Positions 10,099 to 21,216 of a stretch of DNA of 30,289 bases are shown here, piece after piece (position 1 is the stretch's first letter; each line of letters begins with the position of its first letter). Source of the DNA: Trachelipus rathkii (Eukaryota; Arthropoda; Malacostraca; Isopoda; Trachelipodidae); assembly GCA_015478945.1 (NCBI GenBank), contig JABUQX010088601.1, forward strand, positions 1 to 30,289, given 5' to 3'. The position numbers and the translations under genes are program-made. The notes below the pieces were generated by a model that saw nothing but the letters and a program-made list of their open reading frames with translations, searched no databases and was not told the DNA's origin.

Positions 10099-10700
10099 GT
10101 CTAGATAGGCCCATGCGGCTTCTTAAGTATTATTCATATTTATTATGGGTTGACTGGGACATTCTATAGGGGCCAATGCGGCTTCTTAATTATTAATTTT
10201 TATTGGTTGACTGGGACAGTCTAAATAGGACCATGCCGCTTCTTAAGTATTATTCTTATTTATTATGGGTTGACTGGGACATCTAAAAGGGATAATGCAG
10301 CTGCTTATTTATTATTATTCAGATTGTAATTAAGAAGCTGCATTAACCCCCCTAGAATGTCCAGTCAACCCATATAAAATAATTAATAATACTTAAGAAG
10401 CCGCATGGTCCTATTTAGACTTGTCCCCATCAACCCAATAATTAAAATAAAAAATAGGAATAAACTTCAAGAAGCTGTATGGGAACTATCTAGACTGTCC
10501 CAGTCAAGCCCAATAATATATAATAATTAAAGAAATGCAAGCATTGACTAATCTAGAATTGGCCCCAGTCAACTCATAATAGAATAATACTTAAGGAAGC
10601 CGCAATGGTGCTTTTTAGACTGTCCCAAGTCAACCAAAAATATTAAGTAATTAGAAGTCCCCATTGGAATCTTTCCTAGAAATGTCCCCAGTCAATGTCA
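10099..10700. repeat. Mirror-image tandem array, unit about 57-65 bp
   Basis: Four units run forward (core starts near 10099, 10162, 10219, 10281) with the pattern GTCTARATAGG, CCATGCGGCTTCTTAA, TATTATT, GGGTTGACTGGGACA. After a turning point at about 10310-10330, about six units run in the opposite sense (near 10332, 10394, 10468, 10529, 10593, 10651), showing AAGAAGCYGCAT followed by GTCCCAGTCAACCCA. The outermost reverse units are the most diverged. The unit matches the tail-like sequence at 9159-9198, suggesting the array was built from a retroelement end. Confidence 0.85.
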
Positions 10701-10739
10701 AGCCCATAATATACATTGTGTTGCTTTAGATACTAATGG

Positions 10740-13700
10740 TTAATGAAAACTGTTTATTAGTAAGTTAGGTACGTTATTGTTAAATATTACTAGGACAGTG
10801 TGAAATTAACACTGAATTGGTGTTAGAGAATGATGAGTTTTGTAAGATATTACTGATTACTGACGATGATGTGTTAGAAACGGTGAGCCTAGGTTAAGTT
10901 TTTTGAATGAGTAATGTTATGGTTTGCCCGAAGAATTGTTGCCTAATGTTTTAACGTTTATTCATAAATTCAAATGATGTTTATACTCAAACGAGTGACC
11001 TTTGATGAAAATACGTCCAAACATATAGTTCAAGATGCTGGTATCGTTTGATAGATTGGTCACTTTGTTAAGGGATTTTGTTAGATAAATACGGCTTTAC
11101 CTGTTGCCTGAATATCGGGTAAAGGTGGGAATCATATCGAGTATTGTAATGACCTGTTAGCTACATTTTTACCTTTGATAAGTCGGTGAGGATGGTTCGG
11201 GAATTATCATAGGCTAGTTATGTTAAGGTTTGCATTTGTACAATATATTCTAGTTCAGGTGATGATATGTAAGCTTTATTGATGCTAAGACTTTGTTGCG
11301 TAAGCATATAATTCGTAGTCAAAATATAAAGAACTTATTTTTATGTTATGTTTATACCAAAATGATACCGAAATATGACTCTGAAATTCAATAGTTCATA
11401 GAATCATAGGCGGTGGGTGGTAGGGGGACCTGAAGGGATGGACGGTTTCTTTACTGATTTACGACTTTTAAAAATCAGTAAGCCATTACGCTTACTGGTG
11501 ATATTTTATTCAAAGAACTAATTTTTATGTTATGTCAGGATAAAATTTTGTATTTTTTTATGTTATGTTGGTTAAACTTTGCTATGTTTGGCAATTATTC
11601 GTGGGGACTATTATTTTTAGACGAAGTTATGATGAATTTTTTTTAAATATTACGAAGTTGATGTTAAAAATTTGTTACGTTAGCATTATTTTCGTTGTCA
11701 GTATGATGATTAGACATGGTTATGCTAAATTTGTTTGTTAAATATTAGAATGTTAATGTAAAATTAACATTGATATGTTAGAGATCTGCTTGAAAAAGTG
11801 GTGAATAGTTACGTTTTTGTACGCAGGTTAGGTACTGTTAACAGTTGCTAAGTGCGGAATGTTTTGTTAATGTTACGTAGTTTATTCGAACGTATGGTGT
11901 GTAGGTTGTCGCTTGTATATTCTTACAGCAGGTTATGTTATGTTAGCTTTATTAATCTGTAAAAAGTTGTTACGTTAGCATATATTGCCGATGGTTAGTA
12001 TAATTATAGAACTTATTTGTTGTGTTATGTTTTATTCCGCAAAGTGATAACTGCGAAGAGTGTGAGCATGATCATAGATCAATAGATCAAAAAGGTCATG
12101 GAGGAAGGGGTGGGGAGGGGTGATGGCTTGAATTTACTTGATTTAACGTGCTTTTAAAATCAGGTAAACTATTGACAAATTTAGCTATGGATATTTTTTC
12201 AAAGAATTTATTTTATGTTTATGTTTGGATAAAATCTTGTTAAATGTTTACAGTTATCGTTGGTCTGGGTATGCAACATAATTAGACATAGTCTATGATA
12301 AAATTTTGTTAAATATTACTGTGTCAATGTAAATGAACGTTAATATGTTAGAGATATGCTTGGAAAAAGTATGAATAGGTTAGTTTTTGTATGCAATGTT
12401 AGTTACTTTACTGTGTTAGTGGACTTTGTTAATGTTAAACAAGTTTTATATGCCTGCTTAAGTTGTGTTAGTTTGTCATTGTAAGCATTCTTCTAGTTCA
12501 TATGATCGCTATGGTTACGCTTTTATTAATGTGAATAACATTGTTTGTGTTAGCAATAGTATTGCGCTGGTCAGTGATATAAAGAACTTATTTTTGTGAT
12601 ATTTTTATCCGAAATGATACTCTAAACGCTACGTAAATCAGTTGTTGTTAATGTAGAAATTAACATTGACATTTAAAGATATGCTTGAAAAAGTGCGAAT
12701 AGGTTACGTTTGTACGCTGTGTTAGGTACTCTTACCTGTTGTTAAGTATGGAACTTTGTGAATGTTAGTAGTTATTCGTGCGTAAGGTGTGTTAGGTTTT
12801 TGTATTGTAACATTATATTCTTAGCTCTGGTAATGGCTTGGTTAGCTTTATTAATGTGAAAACAATGTTACGTTAGCATATATTCCGTGGTTAGTATATA
12901 TGAACGAATTATTTTTTGTACTATTTTTATCCGAACGATACTCGATATGTGACCTGAAACATTTTAGACCAATAGATCAAAAGGTCATGGACCGGTGGGT
13001 AGGGAGGAGCGGTGAGGCAAACGGTGTCCTTGATATTGACAGATTTAAATTCGGTAAAATTAGTACACTTTAGCTATGATATTTTTATTTAAAGAACTTA
13101 TTTTTTACGTTAGTTTGGATAAAACTTTATTTTATGTTATGTTTGGATAAAAATTTGTTATTATGTTTGCAATTATTTGTGGGGATTATGATATTTAAGG
13201 TAAAGGTTATGATAAAATTTTTGTTAAAATATTACTAATGATAATGTAAAAACTTTGTTACTCTAGCATATATTCGTTGGTCGTTATGATAATTAGGTCG
13301 GACAAGGTTATAATACATTTTTGCTAAATGTTACTGTGTCAATGTAAGATTAACGTTAGTATGTTAAGAAATATGCTTGAAAAAAGTATGAAAAGGTTAC
13401 TTTTGCATGCAATGTTAATTACTTTAGCTGATGTTAAGTGCTAGACTTTTGTTAATGTTAACAGTTTTATCATGTGTGAGGTACGTTAGTTTTGTCGTTG
13501 TACATTATTTTCTTAGTTAATGTAACGATATGCTAGCTTTATTGATGTGGAAAACTTTATTATGTTAGAGTATATTCGTTATTCAGTATGAATAATTAAC
13601 CAATGTTGTGTAATTTTTTGTTTAAATATTACCATTGTTAATAGTAATTAACTTGATCTGTTAGAGTTTTGCTTGACAAAGTGTGAATAGTTACGTTCTT

Positions 13701-13900
13701 CGTATGCTATGTTAGTTACTTACTGTTGTTAAGTTTGGAACTTTGTTAACGTTAAGAGTTTATTCGATGTTAAAGGTGTGTCAGATTTTGTCGCTGTGCA
13801 TTATATCAGTAGTTCAATGATGCTAAGTAAGTCTTTATTAATGTGAAAGACTTTGTTACGTAGCATATATTCGTTGATCAGTTTATAATAGAATTTTTTT
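10740..13900 (+). repeat. Degenerate higher-order satellite-like repeat
   Basis: A module with TTAAATATTACT, AATGTAAAATTAACATT, TATGTTAGAGATATGCTTGA and GAATAGGTTACGTT recurs near 10803, 11761, 12333, 12657, 13348 and 13645. A second module (GATCAATAGATCA, GGTCATGGAGG, GGTTTGATTTACTGATTTA) occurs near 11390, 12070 and 12960. Intervals between the first modules alternate between long (about 570-960) and short (about 300-325), as if the second module is present in only some units. Other recurrent strings are ACGTTAGCATATATTCG and AAAGAACTTATTTTT. The strand is T/G-rich and C-poor. No open frame survives, so no gene is called. Confidence 0.75.
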
Positions 13901-13930
13901 TTGGTTATAGTTTATCCAAAATGATACCTG

Positions 13931-14490
13931 AAATGTGACTTGAATCAATAAGATCAATAGAGTCGATAGATCATGGGAGGGTGGGATGGTATGGGAGGTA
14001 GGGTGGATGGTTTGATTTTCTGATTTAGGGTATGTAAAAACATTAACAATTTTTATTAGAAAAAATATGACTTGAATCAATAGATCACGGATGGACAGGA
14101 GGGTGGTTGGATGGTGGTTTGATTTACTGATTTACTGATTTAGGGTAATGTAAAACGTTACAATTTCTACTAAAAATAGACTTGAATCAAAAGACAAATA
14201 GTCACCGGAGGCTAGAGGGTGATTAGATGTGGTTTAATTTAACTGTTTAGGGTATGTTAAAGACTATGACAATTTAACTAAAAAATATGACTTGAAATCA
14301 ATAGATCATGATCAATAGATCAATACTGATTTACTGATTAACTGTTTTAGGGTATGTAAAAACAATAACAATTTAACTAAAAATATGACTTGAATCAATA
14401 GATCATAGATCATGGAAGGGTAAGGGGTTGATGGTTTGATTTTGCTGATTTACTGATTTAGGGTATGTAAAAACGTAAATTTGTTAGTTA
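13931..14490 (+). repeat. Tandem array, unit about 100-130 bp
   Basis: Five units begin with AAATATGACTTGAATCAATA at about 13931, 14062, 14173, 14281 and 14381. Each continues with GATCA..GGAGGGTGG..GGTTTGATTTACTGATTTAGGG and TATGTAAAAAC. This is the second module of the upstream satellite amplified on its own. Repeated TGATTTACTGATTTA shows smaller internal duplications. Confidence 0.85.
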
Positions 14491-14509
14491 TAAACAAAAA
14501 GAATAAGAA

Positions 14510-14903
14510 ATTTTATTTATTTATTTTTTTTTTTTCTTGATGGTTCTGAAACCATTATTTTCGACAATCTACAGACCCAATAAACAATATTATAAAGACA
14601 CCCCATTGTTGTTATATCGGAATGTTTTACTTAACTCGGCACCGCACCTCAAGATTCCGAAATACCAACTCTTCCTAGAAATACAGCTCTGAATCCTCTC
14701 TCCACATAAATCTTCAGCCTTTTACGGAAAACATTTCGATTTTATAAGGGGGGTGGGGTCCCCTTCGGGTGACCCGCGGGGACGTAACCTCGTCGTACCA
14801 TATAACCCCCACTCCAAATTTTAACCCGATATGATAACTCTAACCACTATAGATATATATCGGACTCAGAGGCTGAGCCGGAGCCAGAGCCAGAGCCTAA
14901 AAA
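14510..14903. other. Spacer with GC-rich hairpin-like patch
   Basis: After a T run (14518-14534) the sequence becomes more balanced in composition. At 14758-14783 GTCCCC...GGGTGACCCGCGGGGAC contains self-complementary blocks (GTCCCC with GGGGAC). GAGCC repeats occur at 14873-14896. No gene was recognised. Confidence 0.4.
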
Positions 14904-15101
14904 TCGATTCCCATCAGGAATCCGTTTTCGATTCATAAAAAACGAGTCCCTTCGAGAATCGATTATTCAAATCGAGGTATCGATTATTAATATCGACACG
15001 GAGTCGATCTGAACCGGAGTCGGAGTCGGAAGTGCGCAAAAAACCGATCCTTACAGGAACATTTTCCGACTCAGAAATCCGATTCCCTTCGGGAATCGAT
15101 T
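14904..15101. repeat. Cluster of GATTCCCTTCGGGAATC-type palindromes
   Basis: Related short palindromes appear at 14904-14923 (GATTCCCATCAGGAATC), 14944-14965 (GAGTCCCTTCGAGAATCGATT) and 15079-15101 (GATTCCCTTCGGGAATCGATT), with weaker copies between them. GGAGTCGGAGTCGG lies at about 15014 and CCGACTC at 15066. The function is unknown; the cluster may be the decayed end of a repeat family. The minus-strand open frame across it includes a poly-tyrosine run from the AAT repeat and is not credible. Confidence 0.55.
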
Positions 15102-15105
15102 CTTC

Positions 15106-15106
<1 letters not shown>

Positions 15107-15161
<55 letters not shown>
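15107..15161. repeat. (AAT)n microsatellite
   Basis: About 18 uninterrupted AAT units, the only long trinucleotide array in the window. It is followed directly by the palindrome AGACAGACC-TTA-GGTCTGTCT at 15164-15184. Confidence 0.97.
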
Positions 15162-15163
<2 letters not shown>

Positions 15164-15410
15164 AGACAGACCTTAGGTCTGTCTTTCTGACGGTGTCGTC
15201 GACCCGATCTTACGCTTTGGCCTAATCTTTGCTCGCTGATCTGGAAGCCGTCAACTAGGGGTAGCGCTACGCTCAAATACATCCTAAAGCGACTTGAAAT
15301 TCGCAATGTAACGAGCTTAACTAACATACATAGAACATACACCAAGTTTGAAAGCGATGCCTCTAATAGTTATTGAGAAAAAGGTGTAACCTGTCAGATG
15401 GATCCAATAC
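15164..15410. other. Perfect short palindrome and unassigned repeat-like sequence
   Basis: A perfect 9-base inverted repeat with a TTA loop lies at 15164-15184. The following sequence (to about 15400) is more GC-rich and looks like part of a dispersed repeat, with AAGTTTGAAAGCGATGC..TTATTGAGAAA at 15345-15380. No protein was recognised. Confidence 0.4.
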
Positions 15411-15555
15411 TACTTATATATTATTATATTATTATTATATATATATAATATATAATATATATATTATAATATATATATATATATATATAGTAATATATAG
15501 TATATATATATTATATATATATATAAATATATATTTATATATATAATATATATTA
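15411..15555. repeat. (AT)n microsatellite
   Basis: Interrupted TA/TTA array. Confidence 0.93.
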
Positions 15556-15830
15556 GCCTAATAATTTCGGGTTTTTATGCAAGAACTATTTAATCATAAC
15601 ATTGGTGTACCAGGGTGCGGGACGGAACCCAACTCAAATGCACCCCACCAATCCCTTTCCCCAACCTCCGTTCCTTATGAAAGAGATTTTACAATGATTT
15701 TTATACTTTTTGCACTATGTATTGAAATTCAAAATATAGGGAAGGTTGTGCGTTGAGAAAACATCAAATTTTTCTGCTTTCTGCTGAGAGTCTGTTCTCT
15801 ATTCCATCATAAAGTTAGCTCAGTAATTTG
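15556..15830. other. Spacer, probably 3' flank of the hAT fossil
   Basis: Mixed-composition sequence downstream, on the minus strand, of the transposase remnant. No open frame or terminal inverted repeat was found. Confidence 0.4.
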
Positions 15831-16790
15831 CTAATACTCCTGTACTTTTAACACGTTGAAGGACAGGCCAAGTATGTTCCCCTTGCAAGTTTTACTCAAG
15901 CGTGGGTAAGCATTTTGCTTAACTTTCCAAACCAATTGATATGGATCCATCGATTTGTATCGCATATCCGTTTTATTTGGGGATAGAGTTTGTTCAATCA
16001 TTTGCACTACATCTTTTGTAATACGCGTGTGTTTCTTCATTACTACTGAAATTGTATAAATTCTTCCAGTGAATATACTGTTATTTATTTTTACTGTGTA
16101 GAAAGTGCTGGTTCTGTAAAATTTCGTTTTTTTTCTTTAATGGTCGCGAATTAATACTGTTCGGATTGAAGTTTTTCAACTGCAAACAAAGTGACGATTT
16201 AACTTCTAATATTATTGTTACAAAAAACTTTGCCTTTATAACGGGGATCTAAACTAGTTGCAATATGCAATTGGTCCATCAATTTCCATGACATAACGCA
16301 TAAGCGTTTTTTCTACAGCTCTACGTTTTATTACATCTTTCATTATTTTATAAACGCGTCATCATTGTTCATTTGAAAGATGGTTCAAAATGCGTTCCTT
16401 TAGCGTCGAGATTAACAGTATTACATTGGAAAAGAGCTGTAGAGGTGCTAATGTCTTTTTGGCATCCATAATGCTCATGTGACTTTGTCGACTCAAATTA
16501 ATTATGTTCATAGCTGCGAGGATCCATGATTCATTAATTACACAGTTGAGTCGGTTCCATGTCGCTCAATCTAAAACTTTTGCGTTTCAAGATCATTTTG
16601 AGTAATTTTATTAGAAAATTCTTTATCAAATCTCGACAAGAAACATCTGCAGGACAAAGCGCGGATGTGGATCTTTAATAATGTGCGGATGCTCCACATC
16701 ACTAATATATTTTGATTTAGTGAGAAGTTTGATTTTTGTAAAAATATATCGAGGTAAATATCACTGATCATTTTCCTGATTAAGTTTTAT
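15831..16790 (-). pseudogene. hAT-superfamily transposase fossil
   Basis: Minus-strand coding remnants lie in shifting frames. Near 16680-16590 is SKYISDVEHPHIIKDPHPRF. Near 16530-16360 is a longer stretch including WILAAMNIINLSRQ. At 16264-16202 is ATSLDPRYKGKVF, matching the LDPRYK hallmark found upstream of the hAT dimerisation domain. At 16040-15831 an open frame of 69 codons carries VVQMIEQTL, then DPYQLVWKVKQNAYPRLSK, which fits the start of the C-terminal hAT dimerisation region (DP..WK....YP.LSK). At least three frameshifts or stops separate the pieces, and the N-terminal BED finger and the two outer catalytic acidic residues were not located. It is likely ZBED/hAT-derived; confidence is moderate because the motifs are short. 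It ends against a plus-strand LINE. Confidence 0.55.
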
Positions 16791-16799
16791 TTGATTTAA

Positions 16800-18375
16800 A
16801 AGATCTTTTACCCAATAAATATATTACATATAGAAGGTAGTGACACAAAGCTTCGCGAGTTTAAGGTTGGACTTGAAGGATGCCCAGCACTCGCCAAATG
16901 CAATAATGCGAATATATTGATAAATAAGTTAAGTGATTTAATTGATTCTTCAGGCAAAATACTCTCCAAATAAACCAAGTTGAAACAAAAATCCATAAAG
17001 AGTCCTTGGATTACACATGATCTTATTTTTGGTATTAGAAAAAACCAAAAACTTTGTAAAATGCAAAATGGAATTAAAGGTTAGAGAAATTTATTGAATC
17101 GCAATCTAAAATTGGTAAAACAAATTATGTTAGTCAAAAGCTCCGTAATGTAAACAATTCAAAATAGACATGTAACATCATTATCTTTTTTACGCCTGCC
17201 CGCAACGTTGGCAGCGAGTCACATCAGTTTCCAATATCAATATTGCACCAATTTTCAAAGATTTTTGAAAAGTGTATATTCGATAGAATTTAGTCGTTCT
17301 TCTGGGACAATTTACTTTTTAACTTGTGCCAATTTGGTTTTATGATAGGAAAAGGAATACAGGAGACCGCTATGATTTTATATACGATTTAAACGCGTCC
17401 CTTCGAATGTTCTTCCCAGTCGCTGTTTTATAGATTTCTCAAAGGCATTCGATTTGGTTTCTCATCGAACTCTTTCATCAAAATTATAAAAATATGACAT
17501 TCGTGGGTGAGCGTTGAATCTCTTGAGAAGCTATTTATGTGATCGAAGGAAATATGTGGAGGTTGATGCAACAGTATCCATGATGAGAATTTTGGGAACT
17601 GGCCTCCAGCAGGGTTCGTCCCTGGGAGCCCTACTACTCATCACTTCTCAATCACGGTGTAAGGTTTATGTGAAATTGGTTCTTATCTGGAGTCTCTAAA
17701 TATAAATATCTAGGACTGCACCTGAGGAGGATCTAAAATTTAATCATCATATATTGGAGATAACCTTTTCAAATAACGAAGCGGATAGTTTAGTTTATAT
17801 CCTGAGAAGATTCCTGAAGCCCGACCTACTGAGAAAAATCTATTTTTCGATCGTGTTCCCTCGAATGAGTTTGCATGTGCTGATATGAGGTGGATCGAAT
17901 ACTGCAACAATGAGATCTTTAAAAGTTTCTCTTAATAATGCGTTACGAAACATTTGTCTCGCTATAAACTTCCAGCACACTCGGGACATGTTTCATTGCC
18001 TTCGAATATTAACTATAGATAATCTCTATTGATTACGATTGTTGGAATTCATTTATGTGGTTGCAAATGGTAGTGATAACTTGTTGGTGGATTTATTGAG
18101 TGAGATTCAGTGGTCACATTGCCATGAAACCAGGAGGAACTTGATTTCCCGATACTAGAATAGATATCAACAAAGATTTTTTTTGTAACAAATGTCAAAG
18201 GAATGGTCTGGTGCTCCTGGTTTAATAAGGAAATCACCATCTTGGTCATGTCTTAAAAAAGATTCATGAACTATGTTTTTGTGGATGAACTTGTCACATA
18301 ATTATGATATTAACTTGTAAAGTATCCTAAAATTACTTATGTAATGTTAATTTAATAAAGTCTAAAGTCTAAAGC
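16800..18375 (+). pseudogene. Jockey/CR1-like LINE reverse-transcriptase fossil with tandem 3' tail
   Basis: Plus-strand frames give, in order: KSIKSPWITHDLIFGIRKNQ (about 16995), the linker before the RT; PISIL..FSKIFEKCIFDRI (about 17235), RT motif 0-2; FGFMIGKGIQETA (about 17334); FIDFSKAFDLVSHRTL (about 17430), RT motif A with its catalytic Asp; LNLLRSYLCDRRKYVEVDA (17517); GLQQGSSLGALLL (about 17608), motif B. The sequence then jumps to KYLGLHL (about 17705), so the YADD motif C segment is deleted. C-terminal remnants continue (LKFNHHI, LKVSLNNALRNICLAINFQ, LLEFIYVVANGSDNLL) to about 18095. The element ends with AATAAAG and (TAAAGTC)2-3 at 18355-18374, a short-repeat tail typical of CR1/jockey-type LINEs. 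It is clearly non-functional. Confidence 0.85.
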
Positions 18376-19052
18376 CAAATTAAAAAGACAGTTCAATGAT
18401 AAAAAAGAGAAATGTAAATAAATAAAAAAGTTACTGTTAATAACCTTATCATTAGGAAGAATAAAACTCCTAAAATGGTACAAATCATTTATTAATGTCA
18501 TTTTAAAGTCGCGGGTATAAATGTAAAAATATAAATTACAATTAATTTGCATCCAAAATAATACATCAACTTGTAATTCCTCTCTTTGCACTAAAAAATA
18601 AATAAATTTTCAATAATAATTAGGTCGAAACATAATACAGGTTATTTTGAGGAAGAAAAAATAATAAATAAATAAATAAAAATTTGTAATGAGTCAAATG
18701 GCAAAAATGGTTCGAAAAAAAATCCAAATATAAATACTAAATTTATAAAATGTAAAAAAAATAAATAATTTTTCCTGGTGTCATAAACATAGAAAGAAAA
18801 AACAAAACCTCTTAATACAATAACGCATCATTTAAACATCTAGGTTCACTTAATATCTAGACTAAGATCTTCAGTCTCCTAGCTACTACTGGCACTCTAT
18901 CTATCCAGAACTACTATATGAAGTATTGCTCATATTCTAATATACAGTAAAAAAATTTTATAATAATTCAATATTTTTAAAATAATTCCGGAAGAAGTCC
19001 TGTCAATCATGTTTTCATTTTTACAGTATGCTTTAGTCAAGATTCAAATGTT
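18376..19052. other. A-rich then mixed spacer, no gene
   Basis: A-rich sequence with AAATAAATAAATAAA at about 18664 and several other A runs, then ordinary sequence to the end of the zinc-finger array. The minus-strand open frame at 18352-18591 has no recognisable domain and lies in low-complexity DNA, so it is not called. Confidence 0.5.
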
Positions 19053-20573
19053 TTATGTTTTGTGAGTAGTTGAAGCTTTACATGTGTGGGTTAGAAGGTG
19101 AGCTCTTAAACTACTTGTCTGTTTAAAACTTTTTATCAACATAAGAACATTAAATGGCTTTCACTGGCCGTGGTGGGTTCGAAAGGTGACCTTTTAAATT
19201 ACCTGTATCAGTAAAACTTTTATTACAGTAAGAAATTTAAATGGTTTTTCACCCGTGTGCGTTCGAATATGTCTTTTTAAACTCTTTTTATCATTAAAAC
19301 TTTTAATCACAATAAGCAACACTTAATTGTTTTTTCACCTGTGTGGATTCGAATGTGGTTTGTAAATGAGATATTTGATTAAAATTTTTTATACAAGCAA
19401 AGAACACTTAACATGGTTTTTTCACCGTGGTGGGTTCAAGGTGATCTCTTAACTACTTTAGCACTAAAACTTTTTCACAGTAGGAAACACTTAAAGGGTT
19501 TTTCCAGTGGTGGGTTCGAAGGTGTCTTTTAACCTACTTTTTTTTTAAAAAAAAAAAAAAAGCAAACTAAAACTTTTATCACAGTAACGAAACACCTAAA
19601 ATGGTTTTTCAAAACGCTGTGGCGGTTTCGAAGGTGTCTTTTTAAGATCACGTGTAAATCATTAAAAACTTTTCTTCACAGTTTAAGAAAGCCTAAATGG
19701 GTTTTTTTCAAAACCGTGTGGGTTTCGAAGGTGCTTTTTAGATCACGTTGTTCATTTAAAACTTTTCTCACAGCTAAGAAACCTAAATGGTTTTTCACCC
19801 GTGTGGGTTCGAAGATGAACTCTTAAATGACTTTTCTGATTAAATAACCTTTTATTCACAGTGAGAAACACTTAAATGGCTTTTCACCCGTGTGGGTGTC
19901 GAAGGTGATTATATAAAGCTACTTTTAAAATAAAACTTTTATTACAGTAATAAACACTTAAATGGTTTTTTTCACCCGTGTGGGTTGAATGTGGTTTCTA
20001 AATGAAGTTTTTGATTAAAACTTTTATCACAATAAGAACACTTAAATGGTTTTTCACCCGTGTGGGCTCGAAGGTGTCTTTCTAAATTACTTTTATCAAT
20101 AAAACCTTTATCACAATAAGAACACTTAAATGGTTTTTCACCCGTGTGGGTTCGAATGTGGGTTTTTAAATGAGGTTTCTGAGTAAAACTTTTCTCACAG
20201 TAAGAACACTTAAATGGTTTTTCACCCGTGTGGGTTCGAAGGTGTCTTTTTAAATCACGTGTTTATGATTAAAACTTTTCTCACAGTAAGAACACTTAAA
20301 TGGTTTTTCACCTGTGTGGGTTCGAAGGTGGGATTTTAAAGGACGTTTACGTTTAAAACTTTCCTCACAGTAATGACACTTGAATGGTTTTTCCCCCGTG
20401 TGGGTTCGAAGGTGGGATTGTAAACCAGATTTACGATTAAAACTTTTCTTACAGTAAGAACACTTGAAAGGTTTTTCCTCACCCGCGTGGATTAGAATGT
20501 GACACTTTAAACCCCATTCACTATGGTAAGACGCCTTCTGCTTAACATTTAACACTAAATACACAATATACAT
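19053..20573 (-). pseudogene. C2H2 zinc-finger array of about 16-17 fingers, frame-broken
   Basis: Minus strand, 84-base periodicity. Each unit encodes [16 protein letters not shown] followed by the classic TGEKPFK linker. Sixteen CxxC half-fingers are visible (plus-strand positions from about 20451 down to 19138), and a degenerate finger precedes them. The chosen start is ATG at 20573, the first Met of the open frame that runs to 20250 with three good fingers. A one-base shift in the fourth finger breaks the frame. The next frame gives intact fingers such as [20 protein letters not shown] and [20 protein letters not shown] to about 19990, where another deletion occurs. The left half has more indels, including an A/T-run insertion at 19540-19562. 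The last finger ends THTCKASTTHKT and stop at 19053. Such proteins are nuclear DNA-binding factors; no effector domain (KRAB, BTB, ZAD) is seen. It may be a pseudogene or a real exon with assembly indels. Confidence 0.85.
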
Positions 20574-20638
20574 TTATGTTAAGTCATTTAAAAGAAAAAT
20601 AAACAAAAGTTTTTTTTTCCGAAAGAAGGAAAGAATAA
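20574..20638. other. Short upstream flank of the zinc-finger array
   Basis: A purine-rich stretch before an AT array. No promoter element or splice acceptor could be assigned with confidence, so an upstream exon cannot be excluded. Confidence 0.3.
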
Positions 20639-20670
20639 GTTATATTATTATATAACTATATATAATATAT

Positions 20671-20724
<54 letters not shown>

Positions 20725-20928
20725 GTATATAATATATATATATATATACCTATATAATATATATATTATATTATATATATATATATAATATATATATATT
20801 ATATATACTATAATATATTATATATATACTTATAGTATATATATATAAATATATATTATTAATATATATATATATTATATATATATAATAAATTATATTA
20901 TATATATATATATATTATATATATATAG

Positions 20929-20987
<59 letters not shown>

Positions 20988-21085
20988 ATATATATTACTC
21001 ATATATATATAATATATAATATATATTCATATATATAAATATATAATTATATATATATATATTATATATATATATTATATATAAT
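20639..21085. repeat. (AT)n microsatellite, largest in the window
   Basis: About 450 bases of TA/TAT dinucleotides with many phase breaks (ATTATA, AATTATA, TACTATA). Confidence 0.96.
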
Positions 21086-21216
21086 TTAGTGTTGGCCTCG
21101 AACCAAAATTTTAGTTCGATACCGATACAAGTACTCACATTTTTTTCCAAACGATACCGAGCCGATACCGATACCGAATTTTTTTAGATTCATCTTATTA
21201 TAAAAATTCTTTTATT
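21086..21216. mobile_element. CGATACC-rich hAT-like MITE fragment
   Basis: It starts TTTAGTGTTGGCC at 21086 and carries repeated CGATACCGA/CCGATACCGATACCGA at 21118-21178. The TAGTG.TTGG start and interior TACTCACA..GATACCGA match the element at 29507-29663. The start is similar to the CAGTGTTGG ends of some hAT elements. It encodes no protein. Confidence 0.5.

Noticed and set aside
10099..10700. CRISPR-like regular repeats
   Set aside because: Units are contiguous and diverged, reverse direction midway and have no unique spacers; the window is eukaryotic.
14914..15345. Minus-strand open frame of 143 codons
   Set aside because: It contains a long poly-tyrosine run from the AAT microsatellite and crosses palindromic repeat sequence; no domain is seen.
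18352..18591. Minus-strand open frame of 79 codons
   Set aside because: A-rich spacer downstream of the LINE tail; no domain, and composition explains it.
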